From Montifringilla adamsi (taxonomy: Eukaryota; Chordata; Aves; Passeriformes; Passeridae), in contig JAGGNK010003336.1 of the NCBI GenBank assembly GCA_017590115.1, positions 868,001 through 932,000 of the forward strand: a DNA stretch of 64,000 nucleotides, written 5' to 3'. The notes below the pieces were generated by a model, which searched no databases, had not been told where the DNA came from, and worked only from the letters and a program-made list of their open reading frames with translations. Of this stretch, positions 12,036 to 25,130 are shown in pieces (positions within the stretch are counted from its first letter, which is position 1; each line of letters begins with the position of its first letter). The position numbers and the translations under genes are program-made.

Positions 12036-15000
12036 CTTCCATTAGTCAAAACATTAAATGAGCAAACACACCTGAAGGAGATGATGAAATTCCTGTTTGG
12101 GATGGGATGGAATCATTGCTGACAATGGCAATTTTGCTTTTTCACTTCAGTAGGTGGATGATTACACACAACTCATTTCTTTAGTACATATTCTAATACC
12201 TTTAAAAGAACTATTTATATTGCATTCAATTTATTGCAGTAGATTTTATGTTCCCAAAGAATTTACACAGCCATATCCTAACAAAACGGTTTCGTTTAAT
12301 GCAAGTGAGCATATGAATTTTACGCAGATCATTAACGTCTGTCATTTTCAAAATTGTCAATAAATTCTACTAAAAAATAAACCCCAAACCAACCCCTAGC
12401 TAGAAATGAAGTGCACTGCCTATAAATATTTTGTGAATTCCAGGAGACTGAGTTTCCACCAAAGAAAAAAACATTTCCTGCAATATTTTCTCCATTAATA
12501 GTGTATAAAAATGAAATGCAAATATTTGGACTCTTTGGTACTGTGGAATCATCCTTCTCAGTCTTCTCCAAGCATTACCCTTCATGCTGAAAAAGGTCAA
12601 AGCTAATCCTCTCCCATGGATTGTTCTCTTTACTATGGAGGTGGCCATCTGTGCAAAAAGCTCTAACTTCTGCTCTAGCCTCGCTTTTTCCTAGAGTTCT
12701 TCCTCAAGGACTATCCTGCCTCTTCCATCTGTAGCTGTGAATGAAACACCAGTGCCTGCAGGTTCAAAGGAGACTTCTGCAGGCCTTTCCCTTCAAGCCC
12801 TCGAGCAGGGGTGGTGTTTCTTGGCCCTGGCCCTGTGCCACATTAGAATAGGTTTGAGCACCTTTGCCCTCTGACCGACCTCTGGATTCAGACGAGCTGA
12901 TCTGCAGAATTAGCCTAATCAGAGTTCAGCTGCTGAGAACCTGGCACTTCATCCCTGTGCTGTCCACTTAATTTCGACTGATTTGCAAGGATAGCAGGAT
13001 GTCCCTTTCTCATCTATGGTAAACAGAAGTGATTTCCTCTGCCTGATTGCCGGGATGCAATTTTTTCTCAATATCGTACAATTTTAACGATGTGCTAAAA
13101 ATAAAATTTTCCTCATATAGATATGGTTCTACATTTGTCACCTCTGGTGATCCTCAAAATGCATTAAAAAAGGCTTAGAAAAATGGTTTCTTCTGGAGAA
13201 TACACAAGTCTGAGTAAATGTCTATGTATACAAAGTATTTCTGGAAATGAAAGTGGATGAATAAAATACACTATAAAGAAAGAGAAATAGAAAGAGGATT
13301 AGCAGCAACCTTTTAGCTGTGAAGCTTTGGGATGCAGGAAAATTAAGGTTAGAGCAAAAATCCTGCTGAGTTAATATGTATGGAAAGATGAAAGAGAGAG
13401 GAGAAAGGGAGTGTGGCAAATGGGAGGGGGGAAAAAAGCTGCAAAAGGTCAAGTTGCATGCAGAAGAGGTGAGCACGGAATCAAAGGGTAGGAGCCATAT
13501 GAGCCAAATCAAAGCAGAAAGGAGCCAAGGCTTGAAATAAGAACACTGATCATTTTGGAGATAGGTTATTGGATTAAACTGGAACAGTGTTATCACCTTG
13601 TCCAAGGAACAAGAAATGAATTAAAAGCATATAATGCAAGAGGCTGTCGAGGTGTATATTCTTTTTATATTTTTTCATTAGTGAGGTGCCTGCTTCTTTT
13701 GACTCTAATTTCTTTAGCCTCATTTGATAGAACAATAAAGCTTTTCTTTTCATTTATGTTGATTTCCAGGACTCCTCAATTTATTCAGTGAATCCTCACC
13801 TATGTTGTTAATCACAAAGTCCCATTACTCCAACTTTCTGAATCTGACGGATATTGTGACTAAATTTTTCAGAGGGACATGTGTGCTGAAGGAGGAAATT
13901 GATTAGTGCATTAACTAGTTCTCCAAGGAGAATTTGTGGCAGATGTCCTATTTTAGAAGTCTCGTCAGTGCAGAGGAAGCAATGCTAAACTGACATGGGA
14001 ATGAGTAAAGATTAACTAATCTTGGTTTTTTTGCTGTACAGCCACACTTGAGAATTATGTTGCTTATTCCCTCAAAATGCTTTTTACTCTTAGAAAACCC
14101 TTCTGTGCCCCATGCAAAACATTTCTAATTGCTTCCTTCAAAGGCCTGCTTCCTCATCCCCATTTCTGCTTTCATTACATACCCGCTTTAGTGATTACAA
14201 AAAAGAAATAAAAATTGAAGAGTCCTCAGGTACTTCGAAGATTTAAAAAAATAATAATTGATCTTGAGAAAATCTATGTTGCAAAGAGGACTTACCTCTA
14301 TGGAAAGTGATTTTGAATTCCTACTGCCACTTAAATTCAGACAGCAAACAAAGGACTTTAAAAGGAATTGGATCAGGCTATGGATACCTGCTCCCCATTT
14401 TGTGCAAATTATACCAGCTGTATGTGTAACAACAAAAAAATAGAACAGGTCTACAATACCTAGACTTTATTGTCTGAAAAACACTATTGGCCCTTTCATC
14501 TCTGTAGATTTATATTCAGCAATACCTTTCTTTAAGCTATGCAAAAAAGCAAATACGTGATTAAATATTCAGTTCTGACATTACCTTCACTGAAAGGGAC
14601 GAATATTTTATGTACTGTAATAGTTACAATTGCTCATTAGGGCTTTGGAAACCAGAGCAGATCTGCTCTTGATACTTCTCTTACAGTTTTGATCAGGCAG
14701 GCTGTGCCATGTTCTGCAGCCATGGGTATTGGCTGTGTTCGTGCTCCCTGGTCACAGCACGGCCACGTTGGAATGCCCGGAAAAGCGTGGCAGTGTAATT
14801 CCCACAAACACTGAGCTTTAATCACCACTTGCATTCCTCCTGATTAGAGCACAGAACACAGAGCCCATTATCCAGCAGCCCTTCTAACAATTGCTTTTGA
14901 TTCCAAACTGAGAAAACTCTGAAAAAACTGCCTTTAAAAGCAGGGCCATCTGACTCGGAGTGCTCTCCTCATGTCAGAAAAATGTCCCACCAGTTCCTTC

Positions 15001-16035
15001 CTTCTACAGGACCCTTGAGAGCTTCAGAGTCTGAGGAACATCAAAAAAAGTAGGTGTTCAAGCTGTGGTTTTAGTGCCTGCCAACAATGCATACTAAATC
15101 AGATTGTTATCCTAATTCCACATAAACACAGAGTAATTAGGCAAAAACAAGGAAAAAACCCTTTAACAGGCTGTGATAAAACCCCAGCAGACCTAAGCCT
15201 TTAGGAATCACTGCCATCTATAAGGGCAGGCATATATTCACCTTCTAACTGCTTAAATCACCTACATCACATCAGCGCACACCAATAGTCAGGTTCTGGG
15301 TTAACATCTACCTCCTGGCAACAGAATCACTATTTTGCTCAATAACACTGTCTCCATTTTTTCAAAGTATAAATAAATTAATGTTTTCTCCTCATTTGGT
15401 GGGGTGGTAAGTGATTTTTGTTGAATTATCTTGGACCAGCTGAAATGATTTGGATGCTGCAGGAAATGTTCTTGTAAAGCTGGTCCATGCTGGCATATGG
15501 ACATCACAGGCTTCTGAACATCAGCAGTTTTCCTTCTGGAAGGTACTGGCGTACTTTGCTTACAAAACTGTGCACTCATGATATATATTCAAGCCATTAA
15601 GTAGTAAAAAACCAATGCTGAAGTTGTACTGCATCTTAAAATAAATTACAGTGATAGCAATTCCTGCCATGGCTTTAGTAAAGTTCTAATAATTTGTCTA
15701 TTAATAAAAACCCCACCCAAAAAACGAGGCAGCAATGAAATTTAGATTTTTATTTTGATCTTTATATCAAAAAAATCTCGACTACCTGTAGGCCAGGGCA
15801 AGATTTGTATCTGATGTAAAAAATAGCTGGTTTGTAAGGAAACCTAGAAAATGCATGTCCAAACCCCACTGCAGTGCAGCACTCTAGGTTTGCTTTGGTT
15901 TTGGTTTGCTTTTTTCAAATGATCACCTTGAATTATTGCTTCTGCTTTGTAAAAAACTTCAGAGTTACAAAGCCATCCAAAACCTGACCTGATTTTGACC
16001 TTGTGTGACAAAAAAATTTAAAAGCACATACAGGA
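12036..16035. other. Unannotated unique DNA
   Basis: This is about 4 kb of AT-rich sequence with no recognised repeat. Frames reach at most 127 codons (minus strand 13222-13605, rich in L/F/S as expected from a purine-rich antisense strand). A purine-rich patch lies near 13380-13440. No gene is supported. Confidence 0.55.
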
Positions 16036-16450
16036 GCCCCTGTGCTCGGGAGCCAGGCTGGGAGAGTTGGGGGTGTTCCCCTGGAGAGGAGGAGATCCAG
16101 GGAGAGCACTGAGACCTTCCAGGGCCTAAAGGGGCTCCAGGAGAGCTGCAGAGGGACTGGGACAAGGCATGGAGGGACAGGAGCCAGGGAATGGCTCCCA
16201 GTGCCAGAGGGCAGGGCTGGATGGGAGATTGGGAATGAGGAATTGTTCCCTGGCAGGGTGGGCAGGCCCTGGCACAGGGTGCCCAGAGCAGCTGTGGCTG
16301 CCCCTGGATCCCTGGCAGTGCCCAAGGCCAGGTTGGACACTGGGGCTGGGAGCAGCCTGGGACAGTGCAAGGTGTCCCTGCCATGGCAGGGGTGCCACTG
16401 GATGGGCTTTGAGGTGCCTCCCAACCCAAAACCTTTCCAAACATGATTCT
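16036..16450 (+). mobile_element. CR1 LINE, 5'-truncated, GC-rich 3' end
   Basis: The segment reads as the CR1 3' region on the plus strand. It contains a block ending CTCCAGGAGAGCTGCAGAGG, then GATTGGGAATGAGGAATTGT, TTCCCTGGCAGGGTGGGCAG, GCCCAGAGCAGCTGTGGCTG, GTTGGACACTGGGGCTGGGA, and a terminal GATTCTATGAAAT. The overlapping frames of 100-160 codons on both strands arise from its high G+C and are not separate genes. At roughly 415 bases it is one of the longest CR1 remnants in the window. Confidence 0.95.
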
Positions 16451-19400
16451 ATGAAATGTGAGTCATCTTTTCAATGCTTTTCTTCCTTGCATTCCCAAAG
16501 AAAACGACACCCTTCAGTATAAGTTTTTCTGTTGTTAAAGTCTTGGTGTTTGGTGCTTCAAATCCCTTGAACTTCCCAGGTGGCACCTCGGTTTGCAGCC
16601 CACGGGGACAAATGGAATGCAGATATATTCTTAAATTCTTTACTACTTTATGGTGCAAAGTAACATTTTCCCTCTATAGTGAAACTCTGGCACTGACAGG
16701 ATTCATTCTGTATTGTTTACTATAAAAGAGAAAATTTATGTTTAGAAAAGCTTTTGAAATGCCATCTTTCTGAGTGTAAGCACACAAGTAAAATCAATAC
16801 AAATTCAACACCCTGCTTCTTTTTGCAATTCAATAATAATAATATTAAAACTGTGTTTAAATGTCAAGGATGTTGGAAAAATTGAAGAGAAAATTACAGC
16901 AGCACTTCCTCCCCTGTGAAATTGGAATTCTTTCACTAATCCTGTAAACAAAAGCACTTATTTAATTGTGCTCATCTGTTCTAGAAGTACCTTATGACAA
17001 AGATGTCTCTGTAATAAGAATTAATTAAAATAAACCATCTGTTTGAAAAAAAAAATCAAAATAAAAAGTATATGAAGCAAACCCACAGGGTAAAAGGCTT
17101 TTCTCAGTAAAGCCATTAGAATTTCATTTGAACAAGATTTGGTTTTGGATTCCTATAGTGGCGGGGTATAAATAATATTGTGTAGGGACACTGAAAGTGC
17201 TGAAGGTACTGGTAGTAATTTATTTGTTTGTTTTGGACTTTATGCCAAAAGTCACCTCTGAGGGAAACAAAAGGCAAAAGCACCATTGAACTCCAGGAAT
17301 GGGGGTCAGGAGCTCCACTGGCAAGGAGCTCATGGAAGGTCTGCTGGAACAGAAGGGATCTGGTTCTGGTCCGTGGGCTAAGGCTGGGAAAGATCCAAAT
17401 CAGGTGAAGGGAGACCCGGGCTCATTCATGACTGAAGGGAATTATCAGACTGGACAAAGGAAGCTAAAAATTGAAATGAAAGACCAGAGAGGTCGGAATT
17501 ATTAGCCTGACCACAACTAACATCAGAAAATATCTGTTCCTTTGGTTTCCTATGGTTTGCTATGGTAGCATCAGGTACCCACTCCTAACCAAAAGTCCTG
17601 CTGTTAAAGCTCACCCAAATCTTTACCTTACACATCTGTTTGTATATTGCATTTATATTTTATATATTACCCTTGGGATGAAGGAAATGTGGTCCCTGTT
17701 TGAATGAAATTGCACCAAAAACATGCTAAATATGTGTAATGTTAATATGTTGCTATGTTAAACAGCAACAATGAAAGAATCTTATTGGGACCTGCATTAA
17801 GGCTTTAATTTTATACTTTTTAAAATTTATTTTTACTTTGCATCTTTGTTGCAAAATAATGACTGATATTTCACACTACTTCTATATATATTAGGGGAAG
17901 TCTGAAGTCTGTCTCCTCTGCTATTTGTCCTTCTAGAAATCTTCAGGCTGAAGGAAGGCGAGCAGCAGTTCTTCAGCTAACCCTGTATTTTTTATTTCCC
18001 TTTGTTTTCAGACACATTCGTCTGCTACTGGGGCAACTATAAAAAATAAAAGACAGAAAATAACCAGATTCTTATTACCCCCAATACATGTTGTGCCCCC
18101 TACAAGCATATAGGTTAGATATTAAATACTTTTAACATTAAAACTAAATAATGCAGTGTTTCTGTATTTTTTTGGCAGCAATGCTACGTTTTTACAGCAT
18201 TTTGGCATCATGTTCTGAGTGAATTTTGAGACACAAACAATTTTTTTTAATTAGAGGCTGTGGACCACTATCAGCCCAGCTATACATAAAGATATCAGAG
18301 GAAACTGGCAGCTTTCTCTTGTATTGAAAAGGGGGAATCCAGCAGGGAATCCAGCGGGACGCAGTGGGATACAGCACCCCCTTTCCACTGCTGTTCACAC
18401 TTGTGTTTACCTTCCACCACCCACAGCTGACAGGCTGCACACTTTTGGGTTTGAGGCAGAATTTTGACTCAGAACAATGAGTTCTATCCATGGAGTAGCT
18501 GATTTGGGCCATAAGTGCATTGCTCACAAGGGGAAATTAATCATTACCAGAGAACACTCCACCATAATGTTCACTCTGCTATAAAGCTGCTCCACTGGAG
18601 ATGGGTTGGCATTTTCCAAGTCCTCATTAATACCAGTCAGAATAGAAATGCTTTTCAGCTTCTCTTATTTCATATATATTTATTTTGAAATTATGAAAAG
18701 TACCTTTGAAGCAGCAATTGTGTGAAGTGAGTGACCAGAACAACTTAAATGGAGAAGTATCATCGTTTTGATATATTACATTTCAAAACACCATACCTTG
18801 GGCAATACCTCACATGAGGATGTTACTGCACATTAATTTTGAGAATGTTAGGATCTGCCCACCACTATTTCAGCAGTAAATGCCATGGCAATAAAGAATA
18901 ATCGCTGCAGTAGTCACACTATTATAGTTAGAGCTCTGTTGGAGTTTCCATTATAAGTTGTAAATGCTCTTTTTGAAGGATTTGCAACTTGGTGCTTTTG
19001 AATTCACATTGGGCTGCAACTTCACATGGGAAAGGATTAGTGTATATAATTGCTTCAGTTTTGTTTGATGTTTGGGTATACTGGCTGACAGAAAATAGAC
19101 CAGCTCATTGAAACACCAGCCTTGCCTGCACACTGCTTTTTGCCCTAACTTTTTGATTACAGTGCAATTTTACCCAAGGATAATTACACTGGAACAGCCT
19201 CTCATGTAGCTCCAGTGTAAAGGTGTTCCACCAGTATAGCTGATTCCTTTAAATTTAGTGGAATGAACTGGTTTTTATGTCATGCCATTACATTCTTAAA
19301 TCCTAACTATAGACCTTTTCCCACTGTATTTTAGCTATGCTGGCTTCTACATCAGCAGCATTAGAGTAGAACCCATGGAGGAAAGCCCTAAGATGCTGCA

Positions 19401-20515
19401 TTTGTTTACAGGAAGTGAGAAAACTGATACCTTTTCTCAAGTTGTTTCATCATGAAAAAAAAAATGTGGTTTTATAGCTTCATGTTTTGGTTGGTTTATT
19501 TGAGAGGGTTATTTGGGAAAAGCAGCTTTTCATATTTTTACTTTTCTTCATTTTCCATTTGCAGTGCTGTAGTCTTAAAGCTTAAGAGTGTTCTGCTGAG
19601 AATTACTTATGCCTTAACAGAGCTTCAGCACTTTGAGTGATACATTAAATTGCTGGTACTTAAAATCACATGGGGTCCTGGAATGTGAAAGAACTCCATA
19701 TCACATTTGGCAATGAGGAGCAGCAGGCTTTGGAAACAATGAAAAATACCAGTAATTGGCCCAGGAGTTCACGTTTGACTTAATGGTCAAACTGTTAATA
19801 TTTCTGAGTAAGGTGAAAAAACTTTAATAGAGGAGTTTGTAGCAGAATTGCTGTGAAACAAAAAGGATTCAGAAGTACCCTGTAATTATGAAAACCCAGA
19901 CATACCAACAAATAATGAGAAAAAATGGGTGTAAAGGCTCTAATCTTCGGTAAATTGCACCAAAATAGGAGAAGAGCAGTATCATTACTGTATGAGCAAA
20001 ACTCCAGCTTCAGTGCAAAGCTTGTCACATCTAATACAATCAGCTCTAAACATGATGCAGGGAATCATGACCCTACATCTCTACTGCCACACTAGACTTC
20101 TCTCACCCAAAAGAACATAATTAATTAATTTCAGCTGGAGGATGTTCTCCAGTTTCATAATTAATAACATGTACATCCACCACATTAACCCTCTGCAGCT
20201 GAAAAAGTATCTAAAGTGATTAGTAAAGGTAAATTAAGGATGATTTCCATCCAAAAATATGCTGGTACCAGTTGTAGTCAACTTTTAAAAAATCAAAACC
20301 ATGTCAAAACGTTTTTATGGACAATGAAACACAAAGAACAGTGCATATATTACCAATAGGTATGTAGCATTTGAAACTAGATAAAAACTGTACAGAAGGA
20401 AAAGAAACATGGTATTAATCTGTTACAATATGTTCTGCATCTGATATGGCTGAAGCATATCTGATATGACTGTGATTTTCTATAGAATTTAATTTACTGA
20501 GCTTTAAGGAGACCT
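16451..20515. other. Unannotated unique DNA
   Basis: AT-rich unique sequence with no identified repeat. Small frames, such as plus strand 17299-17505 and minus strand 18192-18527, show no recognisable domain. A short nested inverted arrangement (CTGGAG/CTCCAG with TTAATTAAT/ATTAATAA outer words) lies near 20118-20166. Confidence 0.55.
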
Positions 20516-20653
20516 GAACAAAAAACAAAAACAAAAACAAAAATAAACAAAAAAAAACCACCCAAAAAAAAAAAAACCAACCAACCAAAAAAAAACCAAA
20601 AAAAACAAAAACAACAAAAAAAAAAAACACCAAGAAAACCAATTTAAACCACA
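20516..20653. repeat. A/C-rich low-complexity tract (CAAAA-like)
   Basis: About 140 bases of irregular CAAAAA, CCAAAA and CCAACCAA words. It is roughly the reverse complement in composition of the T/G tract at 11851-12035. Frames across it are compositional artefacts. Confidence 0.92.
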
Positions 20654-21026
20654 ACCAAATATCAAAACTCCCAGATCAAACACTGCCAGTGATTTTTGTT
20701 GTGTCTTCAGGTGGGCTACAGTTTATTGGTTCATTACCTTTCCCATGTACAACAGGAGAGGGACTGGGAAGCCAGACACTTCTCAGCAAGGCTGTAATTG
20801 CTTTTGCCAGACTTGTTGGAGACAGTGCCAGTTTTCCTGTGGAACTCCCTGGGAACAGGGATGGGGATCATCAGCCTTGAGCTGGCAGAGGAGATGAGCA
20901 TCTCCTCTGAAACTGCTTTTATTGAGAGACCTGATTCACAAATTCCATAATTCAATATCCCTCCCACCTACCTCCTCACACTCACACCAGGCTGTAGTAG
21001 CACATACTATAAGCTTTAAGAGGCAA
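20654..21026. other. Unannotated unique DNA
   Basis: Short mixed-composition stretch. No recognised repeat, exon or RNA gene. Confidence 0.5.
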
Positions 21027-21187
21027 GCCTTCAGCAAATTGCTGGTGTAATTGGAAAAAGGGAAAAAAAAAAAAAAGAAAAAAAAAAAAAAAAACACAAA
21101 AGTTCAAAATAATGGAAAATTAAATCCTCACTGAGTCAATCCCATCAACTTTTGTGCCTGGACTTCAACAAATTGCTGGTGTAATTG

Positions 21188-21231
<44 letters not shown>
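21027..21231. repeat. Imperfect 29-bp direct repeat, each copy followed by poly-A
   Basis: The words CAGCAAATTGCTGGTGTAAT (about 21032) and CAACAAATTGCTGGTGTAAT (about 21167) are the cores of two near-identical copies lying about 135 bases apart. The first is followed by an A tract with few interruptions (21061-21094) and the second by a pure run of about 44 A (21188-21231). The arrangement could be a local tandem duplication or a target-site-like repeat around an A-rich insertion. Confidence 0.8.
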
Positions 21232-21235
<4 letters not shown>

Positions 21236-21782
21236 TTTTAGTCCCTAAAGTGTTAACAAAAGGTGAAATCATTAGAAAGCTGAGAGAACTGCAAGATCCT
21301 ATTCTGTTAAAAAAGTTACCAGATGAGGCTATTTGGTCTATTGCAGGATTGCAGAAGAAAAATTGGTATATTAGCAGTAGGGGCCAGAAAGGAGACACAA
21401 ATAAGAAACAATCATTTTTACCCAGAGGTGAGAAAGTCTAGGGTATATGAGATCATTTTATTGAGTTCCATTATTCTGACTAAAATATTAATTTGGGGAC
21501 CCACAGTGCTAGAGAAACATTGTGTTGGAAAATGCCTGTCTACGACTTTTCAAAGTTCATCCTCAAGGAGAAAACTGATTTTCTGTGCATCATTCTTGGA
21601 GAAATGAAGCTGCCTAAAGCATTTTATGTTCCCACCATTAACACCCCATATGCTTATACTGGCATGTGTTCAAACTGTCATTCTCTGTTGTACAGGCTGC
21701 TCACAGAAGAAAAATTATCAAAAAGGCATTTAACATATTTTAGCTTTGACCACATTTTAGCAGGTGTAAAAAAAAAAAAAAA
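21232..21782 (+). other. Unidentified segment ending in poly-A, possible retrocopy remnant
   Basis: Between the long poly-A at 21188-21231 and another A run at 21768-21782 lies about 535 bases with two open stretches. The first, to about 21441, encodes a K/L/E-rich peptide reading VLTKGEIIRKLRELQDPILL near its start. The second, 21493-21786, includes the words KMPVYDFSKF and CSNCHSLLYRLL. They are in different frames and separated by stops. The 3' A run would fit an mRNA retrocopy, but I do not recognise the source protein and cannot separate this from chance. Confidence 0.25.
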
Positions 21783-22553
21783 TTAAGAGAAAGTTGCAGG
21801 TACCATAATGTTCCCAAAATGTAGCAAATATTCTGCTGAAGACCTGCTGTTCACCAGTAATTCCAGGATAGCCCGTTTTGAAAATCAACCTCTAATATGT
21901 GTATTTGTCACACTGTGAATGCTGCCTACCCGACTGTGCACATGCCTGCTTTTTCCGGTGCTCTCTTGGACATATCAAAACATATCACAGGTGAAAAATA
22001 TGAGAAGAGGAGACTTTCCACTTAGAGGTCAAAAAAAAAAAAAAAAAAAAACCACCTAAAGAAAACCCAAAACAAACAAACAAAAATAAGTATTTTTTTA
22101 ATTCAGATGTATAGGTTTGTTTTGGGCCAAACCCATTAAAGCTACTCAATCCATTTACAAACTTCTAAAGATTATTTTTGAAGCAGAAGTTTTTCAGTTA
22201 AAAACAATTTTAAAACATTGAACATTTTTCTTCATATACTTCCAAATACTTCCCCTTATTGCCATGAACATTGTTATTTGAATGCAATGTACTGTCCCTG
22301 TTCTTTCCTGCACAAAATCCTATGAATATTTATGCATAGCTAGTCCTAGATTCATACTAAAAAATCTTTGTTTTCTCATGTTGTCATGATTTACCATAGA
22401 GCCATACATTGCATCTGTACCATTTCTGTGTCTGTACAGATAATAAATCTATGATATCTTAAATAAGGTTTGAACATTTCTGCTTTAACCAAAATTTAAA
22501 GCTGTGGTATTTAACAAAATGTTATAAAAGACCATTGAAGCCCTTCCTACCTG

Positions 22554-22584
<31 letters not shown>

Positions 22585-23854
22585 AAGGGCTTGTGCTTGC
22601 AGAGCTACACAGAGCAATCCCACACAGAGGGAAATTAGAATGAAAGGTTCTGCCTCGAACCTCACAGAAAACACTGGGATATTCCAAAACATCTCCTCTT
22701 ATCTGCAAAGCAGGTGGTGTTTTACCAGTTGCTGTATTCCCCACTGGTGTGTTTTCCACGTATAGCTTCCAATGATAAATTGCATTTCATTGGCCGAGTT
22801 ATTTCACAAAGCAGAGCACTAAAGGAAGATTTCTGAACAAGATGAGCCCATATAAACAGTCTGCCTTCATGGCACTCGTGTGGAGCCTCTCTCTGCTCAT
22901 CACTTTGTTTATCCACATTCTGTACATGGCAATCCATCAGCGAATGTTGCATAGGAAGACTTCAAAACAGAAACAGCAGTACCCTGTTTACTGCAGCAGA
23001 GTCAAACTTTGGCAAATAAGCCCCACCAGGCTTCTCTTGGAAAAGCTATCAGAATTACTTCTGTTTTCTTGCTTGAGATGAAAAGCCCCCTATTGGCTGC
23101 CAATATTTGTATATTTTTACATTTGGATTATCCGTGCGGGATTCAGTAGGCAGAGTTGGTCCAGGAGAAATAACAGATTTGTGTGCCCAGAAATACACAT
23201 TTGGAGCACTGATAGCCTTTTTCTACACTACTGTGGGAACTTTCCTGAGAAAGGAGGCCCTAAAAATGCTGTAAAGATTTCATAAGTGCAATGCTCCCTG
23301 TGGAAGGGCAAAAGCTGTAAAGATTGGGCAGGTTTGCATCTCTGTATTCCGTGGTTTCAAAGGATCCAGTCACAGCCTGCTGTGTCTGAGGCTGTGCTTA
23401 TTGTCTGCCTTTCAAGATGGCATTGCCAGGGCTTCCCAGAAAACATTCCCTACATCACACCAGTGCTGCTGCCTGCCCTTCAATCAGCCCAGGCAGGAAA
23501 AGAGGCTGCTGGAGATGCAAGTGCTTTACAAGAGCTTTAACTCTCAGCATCGCTCTGCCAAGCCATCCTCTGACAGACTGTGAGGCACAGAGTGGGGAAC
23601 TGGGGCTGGGTAGGACACCCCATGCTCCTCTGATCTGTTTGTGTCCCTACTTCAGCTGAGTTTGCTCATATTTGATGTTTTACTGACAAGGAGGATCGTG
23701 CTGCACTCACAGACAGACAAGCTACCTGGCTCATGCTGCTGGAAAGGGCCAGGAGGAAAGCAGGAAAAAATTACCAATAAAAATCCCGCAAAAAAGCTGA
23801 GTTTTCATTCTGATTTGACGTTAATTAACGCTAGTCTTACAAGATTGGGCTAAC
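21783..23854. other. Unannotated unique DNA with two poly-A tracts
   Basis: A tracts lie at 22031-22051 and 22554-22582. The second sits between CCTTCCTACCTG and AAGGAAGGGC, a short near-inverted pair. A plus-strand frame at 22842-23081 begins with a hydrophobic stretch (FMALVWSLSLLITLFIHILY) resembling a membrane segment, but it has no homology I recognise and no support as an exon. The remainder is unique DNA. Confidence 0.5.
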
Positions 23855-24629
23855 TAGACAGGTGCAGCAGAAATTTACCCTGCGCTCAGCTGAAGGATCA
23901 GGACATCAAAGTCCTTGCTGTGAGGGACAGTTTTCCCTTATGTAAATTATCACACTGGTTTTGAAAGGCCAGCTGATGTCGGTAAGAATTGATAGGTCTG
24001 GCCCTACATTGATATTCTCTGAATGCTTTTGACATGATTTAGATTTTCACGTTATCGTTTGATCAATTGATTGATGCATACACACATATTGTCTTCCCAA
24101 GAGAAAATGAGATAATAAAGAATTACTGATGAATGAGTGATTACACATCTTTTTTGCACCAGGAATTTTTATCAAGCACTTAGAGATGAATATAAGCCAA
24201 TAGTAGTAATAAACAGTCTTCATAAAAAGTGTGTTGCTGGAAATGCACTTAACTTATCAACACTATCATATCTAATTTTTAGCAATGCTATTTAGATTAT
24301 TATATGTACTCTGGACAACCTATTACATTAGATCAGATGCTCAGAGAGACTTTTATAATAAATGGATGGCAGCAGAAATTCCATCTTAACATAAAGACTT
24401 ATTGCTTGGCATTCAGATGGATTCCGTAATCCCAAGCTAATTGTTATACATTGAATTACCACATTTAATCATTAATGCTGCAGGGAGGCAGACATAAACA
24501 GATCATTGAGACTGGGATATGACTGTAGATTATTAACAGTACTATCCATTTTATTTTTCTGGATGTGTCTTTCAGTGTTGGTGCAGTGTATGCTATACAG
24601 AAAGTATTTTATTTCCATGCTGCTGCAGC

Positions 24630-25130
24630 ACAAGGTGTTCCACAATCCCAGGATGGGAGAGGCTGGCAGGGCGCGTGGGGGCTGCTCTGGTGCCACCTCC
24701 CTGCTCCAGCAGGGCCATCCCAGAGCACAGGGCACAGCAGTGTGTCCCTGTGGCTCTGCAATGTCCCCAGGGAGGAGACTGCACAGCCTCTCTGCCCCAT
24801 CTGCTCAGGGCTGGCACTGCCCAGGGCAGCAGCTCTGCCTCCTGGGCAGGGGCAGCTCCTGGGCTCAGCCCTGCCCGTGGCTCTGGGGCCATGGCTGGGC
24901 CCAGAGCAGAGCCTGGGCCTGCTCTGCCCTCTGCACACCGGGACACACAGGGAACACAGGGCACACAGGGACACAGGGACACAGGGACACACAGGGACAG
25001 ACAGGGACACACACGGACAGACAGGGACATACACGGACAGACAGGGACACTCCAGGCTGAAACCCCTCTCAGCTGGGGCTCCTCTCCAGGCTGAGCAGCC
25101 CCAGCTCCCTCAGCCTTTCCTGGGTACTGC
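24630..25130 (-). mobile_element. CR1 LINE, minus strand, copy A
   Basis: Read on the minus strand, the segment ends with a CR1-like tail (CTGGGATTGTGGAAC). On the plus strand its right part reads CCAGGCTGAGCAGCCCCAGC and CCCTCAGCCTTTCCTGG, which is the reverse complement of the CR1 block CCAGGAAAGGCTGAGGGAGC. The element is interrupted by an expanded minisatellite (24935-25050) and truncated at 25131 by an LTR. In copy B it resumes beyond the LTR. Frames of up to 203 codons across it are GC-driven artefacts. Confidence 0.85.
24935..25050. repeat. GGGACACA/GGGACAGACA minisatellite in CR1, copy A
   Basis: Tandem units of 8-10 bases built from GGGACACAGG, GGGACACACA and GGGACAGACA words. It lies inside the CR1 body, so it has probably grown from a CR1-internal seed. 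The matching array in copy B is 8 bases longer. Confidence 0.9.

Noticed and set aside
15933..16522. Several frames of 100-163 codons around 16 kb
   Set aside because: They are compositional shadows of the GC-rich CR1 at 16036-16450.
21154..21441. 95-codon frame beginning in poly-lysine
   Set aside because: The lysine run is the translated poly-A tract. The remainder is described only as an unidentified segment.
22842..23081. Frame with an N-terminal hydrophobic segment resembling a membrane anchor
   Set aside because: Only 79 codons, no homology recognised, and no splice sites or neighbouring exons that would support a real protein.
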